64,000 nucleotides of DNA, from NCBI GenBank assembly GCA_905221605.1, contig CAJNDS010002268.1, positions 691,232 to 755,231 on the forward strand, written 5' to 3'. Positions 30,952 to 40,260 of this stretch are shown here, piece after piece; the first letter of the stretch is position 1, and every line of letters begins with the position of its first letter. The position numbers and the translations under genes are program-made. The DNA comes from Symbiodinium natans (taxonomy: Eukaryota; Sar; Dinophyceae; Suessiales; Symbiodiniaceae). Below the pieces are notes generated by a model. It had not been told where the DNA came from. It did no database searches and saw nothing but the letters and a program-made list of their open reading frames with translations.

Positions 30952-32616
30952 GAAAGAGCCGTCGTCGTTCTAAATATACAAGAAACCCTTGTGAACTCTA
31001 ACGTGTCTTCCTCCTTCCACAAGCCACAAAATGCGGCAGCATCTGCCAGCGTGATCTTGTCCGCAATATTCTTTTCAGAAATGTAAGCGGCCACCATCAT
31101 AAGCCGCAGAAGGTCTTCGGACAATGTAGGAAAAGCCTGCCTGAGCTGAAAGAGCGATTGATCGGTCTTCTTGAGAATCTCCTCGCTGTTGTGTTTCAAA
31201 TCGGGCGTCACGTGGTTCAACTCGGACGATATGCAGTGTCTTGACTTCTCAAACATAGATTGGAACTGAGCCGATGTTTTATCGGCTCCTGCCATGAGTC
31301 TTCTTTTCTTAGCAGCCTGCGGCACCTCGTCAGCGTCATTCTCAATAAGAATACGCATAGCCGCGTTTAACTCATCAACAAAGGGATCGTCTTCATTTGC
31401 TGCAGTTCCAGACAAGCGAACTTGAAAAGGTTCAGTAGGCGGAATCGCAGCATCGGCACATGGTTCCGCTGCTTTGGCGAGCAAGTGTTGTCTTCTGATG
31501 TCCATAAGCTGCGACACAGATGCTTGAAGATCTGGAACTTCGTCGACGAAGCCATCTGGAAGATAGTTGGGATGCACGCAGACAACTACCATCTTGACAA
31601 TTTTTACGTCGTAGTACTTCTCCAAGATCCAGCGATATATGTTTAATTGGAGCCGATAATGGTGTCCTTGACAGTCCGGCACGTCTTGCAGCGGCACTTT
31701 CATGTTTTTGCCGTAACTGTTGAACTTGTCCTTCAACTTCTCGCTGCGTTTCCAGTCCAGTAGAATGAATTCGCTGGAATCTTTGATCTTCAGAACGACG
31801 TCGATTGATCCAGCTAGATCCTCCTCCGGGGCATGAACACACCATTCGGTTCGAAAGACTTCGACATTGCCTATCTTTTGAAGTGCACGGATAGCAGCAT
31901 TAAGTTCACCCTCCATGCAGCCAGGACAAATCTGGTAGCCATTCAGTAAATGTTCAAGCATTGCATGCATCCAAGTGCCGCAGTTCGCTGCGCTTTCCCT
32001 TTTGAGATTCCACATATCAGCAATCTCGTTATCGTGAAGAACGAGTTGCGTCATGATCTCGTCCCACGTGTTCAGCTCCGCACGGCTTGCAACGAACAAT
32101 TCGCAAATCTTGCTGAGGTCTGGCGGAGTTTTCTTGAGCTCTTCTACGAGATCTGCCTGGTAGAAGAAGTCCGTGCCGATTAGCATGGCGCCAATAAGTT
32201 TGAAGTCTGCATCGGGCGCAACATATTCCTTTCGAGGCCAATTTCGACCAGACTTCATTTTTTGTAAAGCAAGTGTAGCGTCGAACTCTTCGGAAAACTC
32301 GTGTATCAGGGCGGTAACCTCGACGAAAAAACTTAGAAACGCTAAGAGGTTGCCTTATGGCAACTCTTACTCTGTATATATTTCACTACGCGCGTGGCAA
32401 GATGCAAGCCAGCCAGGTAGCGCTGCATCCGACGACTACGTCATTGTAGAAGTACTTGTGTCCCTCTGACTCAAAGCGCAAGAATTCATCGGTGGGAAAG
32501 TGATTGAGTCTGGCCAGATCCGTACATGCGCTCAACGACGCTGTCGATGCGGTTTCAGGCTGAGAGGGCATTTGAAAAATCGGAGGTATGGGGTCGCGAC
32601 GAAGAACTCCGCCCAC
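30948..32616 (-). CDS. PD-(D/E)XK nuclease (RecB/Cas4-like), two exons
   Basis: Exons 32616-32422 and 32318-30948 join through a 103-base GC-AG intron (32,421-32,319): EGHKYFYNDVVVGCS then VTALIHEFSEEFD, which restores the usual N-terminal pattern of RecB-like nucleases. Core motifs are GTWMHAMLEHLL (conserved H), EEDLAGSIDVVLKI (D), FILLDWKRSEK (D-x-K) and the trailing QLNIYRWILEKYY helix. The first ATG in exon 1 is at 32,571; more 5' exon may exist. In bacteria and viruses such nucleases process DNA ends. Here the neighbour is a helicase-like protein in the same direction with a 4-base overlap, suggesting joint action on DNA or a single spliced polyprotein. Confidence 0.75.
32319..32421 (-). 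other. GC-AG intron in the nuclease gene
   Basis: On - the intron begins GCTACC and ends CGTCGAG. Removing it joins two ORFs of different frames into one continuous nuclease N terminus with a phase-0 junction. GC donors are known to be frequent in dinoflagellates. Confidence 0.7.
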
Positions 32617-33254
32617 AATTGAATCGAGTGGGTGAGTCCAGCCTCCTTCGTGCAGGACTGCCTATGTTTCTATATTACACTTTCAGAAAATGATAAAGAC
32701 AACTCGCAGTCCTGCCGCAGAAACATCAGTAACGTCCATGGCTTCTTCGTCTGATTCTTGACCGTCCTAAGCAAATGGTTAGGTTTGATTCAGGCGTGCG
32801 TTTACATAATTGCGTAGTCGCATTTTAACGAATGTAAACAACATTATGTCTTTATGAAGGTAACAGGACCTACTCTCATTTGCAACCAGGCACTGATCCA
32901 CCCAGACCGTCAAGATCGTCTGCAAATTTGTCGGTTTGATCCTCGACACGGTCGCGCGGACGCAATGACTTTGACCGCTAGGGAAACGATGAACACACAA
33001 AAGCGAATGCAATCTATACAGCTGCGCTCAAGTAGCAAAAGTGCATCAGAACTTATACATTCTGCAGCGCCAAGTCGCGATTGATTGAGACGCTGCGACT
33101 TTCTGGAGTACTCTGGCTGCGTGTTCACAGCGAGCTTCTGCCAGCGATACGTGGATCTCCAGAGCACAACGCAAAGCCACTCGTCTCCACTCTTCTGAGG
33201 AAGAAAATGAAGTCGGGTGAGGACAATGCAAGAGAGTGTCGCCGAGATCTGGCC
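32617..33254. other. gap between two minus-strand ORFs
   Basis: No convincing coding sequence on either strand. It may contain the 5' exon or promoter of the nuclease gene and the 3' end of the next gene; no clear element was seen. Confidence 0.5.
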
Positions 33255-35933
33255 TCAAGCGGCGAGCCTGATCGTAAATGAAACGTCTTGGCCTTGGTGC
33301 AGCAAGTCCAATATGATTCTCGCTCTGTGGAGAACTTGTTCCCACTGCCGCTTGGCCATACTGATTTTCTCATCCGGATCAGGCAGCAAGTAGAGTGCCT
33401 CAGGCATGTTGTTCCAAACATCAGCGTGCTTGCGCAGGATCTTGTTTATGACGCCATGGAACTTGCAATCAGATTGGAGATGCCATTGCATTTTTTTATA
33501 GTATGTGCCTGCGTGCACGTAGGGAGACTTGTCAGACTCAAGCTTCGCCGCAGCAGAAACTGTAACTGACAAGTAGTCGCTACTGCCCCCGAGAGCATCC
33601 TGAAGTTGAGCAGGACAGAAAGGGCATAATTGGTCTGGGTGATGTAGCACATGCCTGTGGCACATCCATGTCGAACACGTCGGGCAGACTCTCCAACGTG
33701 TTGCAGTGATGCATCTCGTCTGCGCGCAGATGCTGCACTTCACTGTCGCAGTGTGAGATAAAGGAGATGGCTTAGACCTGAAGCTTGGCTGGAAATCGTC
33801 TGCGTGTGTTCGCCTGTACAGCCACACGAACACTTCTGCTAAGGGAGGCGCCATCTCGATGCCGTTGGCGCTTGTGGTAATTCTAGTCACCCCGACGTTA
33901 TCGAGTGAGACTTCAAAGCAATGGCTGCTCCACTCGAGCGCGAAGTTGTGGACGGTGTCTGCTCGGATCTGATGCCGTTCTCTGCCGTAATGAGGACGAG
34001 GCATTTCGCCGTTCAAGCCATAGGACCAAGTTGTGTTGCTTCTGAATAGATTGTCTATACGACAATATGATTTCTTGATTCCTCGCCATTCCTTAACGCC
34101 CATGTAAATGCCACAAGTAGATGCAGGGAGGATGAGGTCGAACGTTGCTCTTCCCATCATCGGACCTATGGAGTGGAAGCCCAGAATGTCCGTTCCGACG
34201 TTGCCAGGCAAGCGCATACGCTGCACTGGCATGGAAACATAGATGTTTTGCGGCATGGTTGAGAACAAACAAAGTTGCCTGCATCTCACACTTGCCGCGC
34301 TTGCGATGTTGCAAATAGGTAGGATCGAGTTGATTACAGAGCGATCATGGAACTCGTCCCCCTCTAAGTACAAGACTCTGTTCTGCCAACGACTAGAGTC
34401 TCGCACGGCCTCCTTCAGTGCTCGCCAGGTGGAAGCCAGTGTCCTGAAATGAGCTGGCGAAAAATGAAACAGGGTTATATCTCTGACAACATCCAGAGGA
34501 AGACTGCCTCCGATGCCGTCGAAGTCGTCTGCGTCCCAGCGCTTGTTATCATGTGTATTTGCTGCCAGCACAGCAGCTGTACTCGCATCATCTTGCTCAT
34601 GAACTTGTTTTTGTTGGGCTTGCAGACCGCACGCCAGTCTCATGAGATCTGCGGCAAGGCAGCTATCGTCGGAGCCGTTCTCGATGCAGTGATAGCATTC
34701 GTCACGGCAATGAACACGTTCAAATGCCAGCTGTCTGCACAGCCTTGCGTTGGCAGCCTCTGACGTCGCGAGAAATTTGCGGAGTGCGGGTTCACTGCTG
34801 TCTTTCTCATGATGCTTCACAGTGTAATCTGTTGCGACGCACTCCGTGCTGCCGCCCATAGCATCCTCTTCATCTACACACGGGTCGCCCGACATGCTTT
34901 GTTTTCTGCTGAAGCCGGAGACAATTGCTGCTTCCTGCCAGATGGGCTTCCCGACACTAGAGCCTGGCAGTAGTTCGAAATTCACGAAGTCGTTACCGAA
35001 AGCATGTAGCGTGCCCAGGTACAAACTAATAAGGGCAGGATGGATGCACATTGGAATCTGAATTTCATACTGTGTTTTTGAAGACACACTTGGTCGGATT
35101 AGATGCGACACATCACCGCATGTATCGGCGCAATGCTGCCCCAGCGTTCCTTGTTTCGCCAGGCCGATGTACTTCTTGCAATCAACATCCGAAACTCTGC
35201 GGCCGCAAGCGTAACAAAGTTGTCGCCGTCTGCACATGGCAGCTTTCACAATTGTATGCTCGCTCTGGAACCAGCGGACGAACATGTCTTCCGTTTCTGG
35301 CCAGGCGAACGCAGATCCTGCCAATGGTGGAAGTGCTATTTGCGTTGAGCGGCGTTCACTTGTCAGTCGTACATGACAGCCAACTGGCAGCCAGGATATA
35401 TCATCGCTTTCTTGAAGACAACATTCACCAACTTCAAGGCGGTATCTGTTTCCGCGCGTTTTCAGAAATCCGAAAGCAATGTCGAGATACGACCAGACGC
35501 CGTCCCAACTGGGATAAGGTAAGAAAGGAATGATTACTGCTTGCTCGATTCCGGCGTCGCCTAACTCAAATAAACAGAATGAGATGCGTGTAGTTCCCAG
35601 TGGGTAGAAAGGCACCGCCATAAACATGAGGGTGCGCACTTCTTTGTCGAATAAGATTCCAGGCAAAGCTCGACAGCCAGGTCTGTTGATGTTGTATGCC
35701 CGCGCGACTACGTCAAAGGGAACCTCGCCAGGCGAAATCCCAATAAGTGTACTTCGTCGTTGTCCGAAGAAAAAAATTCTGCATCGTCGATTTGTGGAGG
35801 AGATCTCGTGTATCGCAGGCACGCAATCCTGCGAATACTCTGAAGCGCCTCCTTTGCCATCTTGCTCCTGACGCCGATTCCATCGCCTGCAAACGACGAA
35901 AAAGGTGCACACGTATTGTAAGCTGCGTGTCAC
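33255..35933 (-). CDS. mosaic ORF: F-box-like and RING-like regions plus a captured piece of the helicase polyprotein
   Basis: 892 residues, no intron seen. A Cys-rich pair (CYACG ... HCADTC) lies in the first third. Residues coded by about 34,800-34,540 (RKFLATSEAANARL ... RDECYHCIEN ... VHEQDD) match the helicase polyprotein (NKFLATSQASIAGL ... RDECYQFIEN ... VQEEQD) in order, and the DNA is visibly similar too. A segment LPLDVVRDITLFHFSPAHFR ... RWQNRVLYLE then resembles an F-box, and CSICAQTRC ... CPTCSTWMCHRHV ... CPFCPAQL resembles a RING or other double-zinc finger. The rest is unrecognised. This looks like a gene built by shuffling; whether it is expressed is unknown. Confidence 0.55.
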   Translation of the reverse strand: MTRSLQYVCTFFVVCRRWNRRQEQDGKGGASEYSQDCVPAIHEISSTNRRCRIFFFGQRRSTLIGISPGEVPFDVVARAYNINRPGCRALPGILFDKEVRTLMFMAVPFYPLGTTRISFCLFELGDAGIEQAVIIPFLPYPSWDGVWSYLDIAFGFLKTRGNRYRLEVGECCLQESDDISWLPVGCHVRLTSERRSTQIALPPLAGSAFAWPETEDMFVRWFQSEHTIVKAAMCRRRQLCYACGRRVSDVDCKKYIGLAKQGTLGQHCADTCGDVSHLIRPSVSSKTQYEIQIPMCIHPALISLYLGTLHAFGNDFVNFELLPGSSVGKPIWQEAAIVSGFSRKQSMSGDPCVDEEDAMGGSTECVATDYTVKHHEKDSSEPALRKFLATSEAANARLCRQLAFERVHCRDECYHCIENGSDDSCLAADLMRLACGLQAQQKQVHEQDDASTAAVLAANTHDNKRWDADDFDGIGGSLPLDVVRDITLFHFSPAHFRTLASTWRALKEAVRDSSRWQNRVLYLEGDEFHDRSVINSILPICNIASAASVRCRQLCLFSTMPQNIYVSMPVQRMRLPGNVGTDILGFHSIGPMMGRATFDLILPASTCGIYMGVKEWRGIKKSYCRIDNLFRSNTTWSYGLNGEMPRPHYGRERHQIRADTVHNFALEWSSHCFEVSLDNVGVTRITTSANGIEMAPPLAEVFVWLYRRTHADDFQPSFRSKPSPLSHTATVKCSICAQTRCITATRWRVCPTCSTWMCHRHVLHHPDQLCPFCPAQLQDALGGSSDYLSVTVSAAAKLESDKSPYVHAGTYYKKMQWHLQSDCKFHGVINKILRKHADVWNNMPEALYLLPDPDEKISMAKRQWEQVLHRARIILDLLHQGQDVSFTIRLAA
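34540..34810 (-). repeat. diverged duplicate of helicase ORF segment 29,560-29,830
   Basis: Both DNA and protein align end to end without large gaps: FLATS, FERxHxRDECY, IEN, MRxAC and QxQVxE(Q)D recur in the same order. By eye about two thirds of bases agree. Confidence 0.75.
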
Positions 35934-36266
35934 TTGTTTACTAATGTTTCAGTATTCTTTTATGATGTCATTAGTTGTAAACGTGTGAGGCATTGAGTTT
36001 AATATTTCTGCTGAGATTCGGTGCTTTGGTTATAGGCTGGAAGTCGGCCGCGGCATCACCTTTCTCGCACCTGCAGGGTTCGACATGTGTTTGCTTTCTC
36101 AGATGATGCTGCGCAATACATAAACAAACATCTTTGTGTAGTAATTGTCACGTGTGACCTTGCATCAGAAGATGTTGACGACGTTGCTACATAGCTGCTG
36201 GAAGTCCTCGCAAGCGCAGATTCTTAAATGCATATTCGCAATGCTGGTTTTGTTAATCAAGTTATG
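35934..36266. other. short AT-rich interval
   Basis: No gene or repeat recognised. Confidence 0.5.
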
Positions 36267-39200
36267 CTACTGAATTTGTAGCTGCGCAAAACTGCAGGCA
36301 GTCCGTGGCGAAGCCTGCAAAGATGTGAGCGGTGTTGCCTTGCGTCGAGACCACCTCACAGAATTTAAGACATTGATTGCGTGATGAATGAATTGAACCA
36401 CTGTGCGCAACGTCAAGTGCGTATTGGGTTTTGCTACCGAAAAGTAAGCCTTCTGGACGACATCGTAGTCAAAATATCTTCGAAGTCCCGCAGCATCGCC
36501 CATGAATCTTTAATAGTATCCGACCAAAAAGCTGTTTTCAGTGAAGGGCAGTACAGCATTGCGCCGGGAAAGCCGCGTGGAAACCCCAATTGTCTGAGGA
36601 TCGGATGTTGAGGATGTAGCTCCCACGCTCCATGTCGATCACGTAAATAACCAATGTTGCAATCGCTGATTGAGTTCAGCGTTGGTCGAGGAGTGCATTG
36701 GCTTCTACGAAAAACAGCCCATTCATCTTTTAATCTCCACTCCAAATGTGAACCAGAGTGGAAAGGCTCGAAGTTGCTTGGAATTTTGTATGAAGAAGGC
36801 TGCGCCTGAAGCGTAATTCCAACCAGATTTACAAGTGCAGATGGGCTGCTCATTCCGACAGCTGCAGACACTCGCAGAATACTATTTACTGCCTTGGACT
36901 CCAAATTTCTGGATGCTGTAGATGTTTGGCTAGAAGCCGAAGTTGCCTTCACAAATGCAAGCATATTCACGCAAATTACAGACACCTGAAGTAACTTTGC
37001 CTGTGTGCAAGCATTTGCAATATGCTCAAGCACGCAGCCTTTGCACTGGATGTTCTTGATGAATGTGACGTTGAAGACGCAGCCGAGTCTGCCTGTTTAG
37101 TCATAAAAGAATAGACCCAAGCACGCTTTTAACACGAGCAAGCTAATTCTTGCGACATATGATTAATTGATGTTCACTTGCCTGCATGAAAGCAATTGCA
37201 ATGGGCTTAAGCATGCAGCCTTTGCACTGGATGTTCTTGACGATCTCGACGTTGGAGATACAGTTGGGTTTGCCTGTTGACTTATTTAAAAACATAAACA
37301 CGTACGTTTCGCACCTGTGAATTTGTCACACGCGAAGCGCTGCGCTGTACTCAATACATGATGTTTCTTGATCACCGTCACAGAAGCAAAATCATAAGCC
37401 TTCATCGTCGAGCTGCTAGACGAGGTCGAGGCCTGTCAATAATTTCGCGCGTAATGAAACTGATGATCTACTGATGAATATATGCAATGCGCAAGGCCTT
37501 ACTGTCTTGTCTTGTACTGCAGAAAGCCTGACAATTTTTTGAATGCGCCATAATGACTTGAAGTCACTGCGCTTGCTAAATGACGCCTCTAGCATGCCCG
37601 GAATCTCCAAGATCACATCTTGAAGTGTCTTTGTTCTTGGACTCGGCACATCTCCGCCGTGTACCACCAAGTCTCTGCGCAAAGCTTTTTTCATCCAAGG
37701 CCTACGAAGATTGCCGTGAGAAAACACCACATGAGTTTACGAGCACGCACGCCAATATGTTCTGGTTTCTTAGGCTCGAACTCGAGACCAGAGCCCTTAG
37801 AATCCTCAGCAATGTCTAGGATGTCCACAGAAGATCCGGCCTGACGTATCAGAGTGCCTTAAAAGAAAATACGAACTACACCACTGAATAGCGCCTGCAA
37901 GCGGTAGATTTTGTACGCTTGCTTGGGATTCAAGTAGACGACTCTCGTAGATGGACATCTCCACCAGGTAGCCTGACGTAATCTCAGCATGCAGTGTTAT
38001 CAACTAGAGTAACTAGAGATAATACGCAAAGTGCCTCCATGGTTGAGAGATGTGCTCGCTCCCATAAATGTCGCTGCTTGGTGAAGTTGATTTCGCAGCC
38101 ATTCTCGTCAACGCGAATAGCTACGAAGTGATTGTCAGCCAAAAGGATGTATTCGCCGAAAGATGATAGGCTCTTTGTAGGCACCGGTGTCAGGTGCTTC
38201 CTCAGTTTGCTTGCTCGTGCAGTTATAGCGAATGAACACATTGCATTACAAGTTCTGCTGAGTGTCTCGAATGAAAGCAGCATTTCGTTGCCATTCCTGA
38301 GTGCCCAGAAAGGTCCATCGCAGCTGTAAGGGACCTTTACGCCGTGTGATCGGAAGGCGTCGATGAGGCAAACTTCAGCGAACTTCTCCTGACCTGTGCA
38401 TGAAGCATTGCTTACTTGATGAGCTGACTATAAGCATTTGTAATTATTCAAAAGTTACGAGTCCAAATGCAAGCCGTTAAGGCGCTATGTGTTTTCTGAC
38501 TTCTTGCGCTTTACTTCCTCTGCAGCATTATCTGCTTTGTATACCATAGTGTCAAAATTCTGAATTGCTTTATTTAATGCTCGCAGTGACCTGGCTGTTT
38601 GGCCCAGAAGTGTGTGCAGAACGAAATAAGAGATGTGTCGTTGTTGGCTGCGCTCCAGAATGGGCCGTCGCGGCTGTACGTCACCTTGAAGCCGGTGCAT
38701 TGGACAATTTCGAGCAGGTCACGATGACCTCACGATATCATACATTGATCTCGACAAACTTGCGTGCTTTCAGTGACATGTTGTCTTGCCACAGTCTCGG
38801 CAGAAGAACACGCGCTCGTAACTTTGACTGCTATATTATTTTTCTGAGCATGGAATATATCCAAGATGCTGGTGGAGCCTGAGGGCTTGCGTGTGCTTCG
38901 CTCGCAGCAAATTGATCGAAAGTTTCGACCTCAGAGAAACATGAGCGCAGACTATTCGGAATTAACTGTGCCAAAACTTATAAGTACACGTGCGCCTCTC
39001 CGACCGAAGCCTCTGTACCAAGCAGGTCTGGTGATCGACTTCCAGCAAATTGAATCCTTCTGTAACAACAATTCGATCGAACATAAGGCAGCCGTCACTC
39101 AGTTACGTCCTGCGTAGTCGCGTGGCGACGTGTACTGCAAAGTCGACTAAATATGTTCTTCGCGATCACATCGCCGACGTTGTCAATGCACTTCTTCATG

Positions 39201-39500
39201 CAGAAGCCAGCGGCGATCCCTTGTGAAACATATGCAGAATACGCAGCATGTTCTAGAGTTGATCCATTACGTCTAGAGGCAGGCGGGCTCGGTCGACTTC
39301 AGGAGAGACATGTCGGCCTGAATGAACGGCATGTCGCTGAACCTTTTCGGCAGACTCACAAACAATGTAGCACCGCGCATCTTCAGGAGTTAGCATTTGT
39401 AATCTGAAACTGAAGCACGGACGCCAGCGAGGCTGCGAACCTGCTGAAGGGAGTGATGCAGGCATAAGTATAGCAATGCTTCGGTTTGCATTCTAACTGC
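36267..39500 (-). CDS. candidate multi-exon gene with duplicated exons (boundaries approximate)
   Basis: Several minus-strand pieces look coding and occur as related pairs. One pair encodes NVTFIKNIQCKGCVLEHIANA (37,020-37,100) and NVEIVKNIQCKGCMLKPIAIA (37,190-37,284). Another encodes GFKVTYSRDGPFWSAANN (about 38,700-38,640) and GVKVPYSCDGPFWALRNGN (about 38,370-38,290). The longest open piece is within 37,033-36,434 (HPILRQLGFPRGFPGAMLY). Stops in all frames between pieces imply introns. No known domain was recognised; the repeated modules suggest exon duplication. It sits upstream of the mosaic ORF on the same strand and the two could be one transcription unit. Confidence 0.35.
37017..37284 (-). 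repeat. tandem duplication of one exon (two copies, ~170 bp apart)
   Basis: The + strand words GCAGCCTTTGCACTGGATGT and CTTGA.GA occur in both copies at about 37,036 and 37,217, with coding similarity across about 85 bases and intron-like sequence between. Confidence 0.8.
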
Positions 39501-39656
39501 ATCGCAACTCAGCGGTGAACTCCATTTGGATGAGCTTGTCAACGTGCGTAGACGTTGCAACAGCGTCAGCCGAAGAAGAACACAAGGGTTCAATAATCAT
39601 CTTCCTAGTTCAGAAAGCGCAGATCTTTTGAAGAGGCGCATGTCAAATGACTTTCT

Positions 39657-39934
39657 GCTAACGGTCAACGGGTTGATAGTGCATTAAAGTCTGAGCCTAG
39701 AGAAAAACCCCTTTGTGTTTCTTTGCTAGCTCGCCTGAGCTTTGGGAAAAGGGAAAACTTTCCTTCATTGGCCTTTTGCACTCATTTTCCAGTCTCTGAC
39801 ACCATTGCTTGCGCATGTTCACCGGTTCAAGTGCCTTGTGAACGATGAGCATCTGCAAGTTCTTGGAGCTGCCAAATGTTTTGCATCAAGCTTTGGACAC
39901 TAGACTCAAGCTTCTGCAATGTGTCAAAGTTTCT
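39657..39934 (+). repeat. terminal sequence A, copy 1
   Basis: Starts GCTAACGGTCAACGGGTTGA and matches 48,658-48,935 over 278 bases with about two differences. Confidence 0.95.
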
Positions 39935-39972
39935 GTGTCAGAATTTCTAGTTTCTCCGCCCGTGCGCGGTCC

Positions 39973-40260
39973 ATGGACGCTGGCCTCACAGCTGATCGAC
40001 TGCAGGTCCTTGAGGCTCGCTTGGACAGTCACAGTCGTGACCTTGTGCTGCTCGGGCGTGCGCAGCGTCAGCTTACGCATCGTGTTGTTTCCTTGGAGTC
40101 AAGCATAGCATCTCTTGAAACTCGTCTTGGAGATCTCGAAGCTGACCTCGAACAGGCTTCCACAAGGTTGGCTGCCATCAATCATTTCTTGCACATCTCC
40201 ATAGGACGTTTGGCCAACTTGTTGCGTCGTTTGTTGCGGTTGCGCCCTGCTGGCTTCTGA
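39973..40260 (+). CDS. small coiled-coil protein of the YR retroelement
   Basis: The first ATG of the frame is at 39,973, giving 95 residues. Heptad-like spacing of Leu/Val (LQVLEARL, LLGRAQRQLTHRVVSLES, LETRLGDLEADLEQ) predicts a coiled coil, followed by a short basic, leucine-rich tail (LANLLRRLLRLR). It begins right after terminal sequence A and its stop overlaps the recombinase start as TGATG at 40,258-40,262. No known family; it could be a partner of the recombinase or a DNA-binding accessory. Confidence 0.6.
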   Translation: MDAGLTADRLQVLEARLDSHSRDLVLLGRAQRQLTHRVVSLESSIASLETRLGDLEADLEQASTRLAAINHFLHISIGRLANLLRRLLRLRPAGF

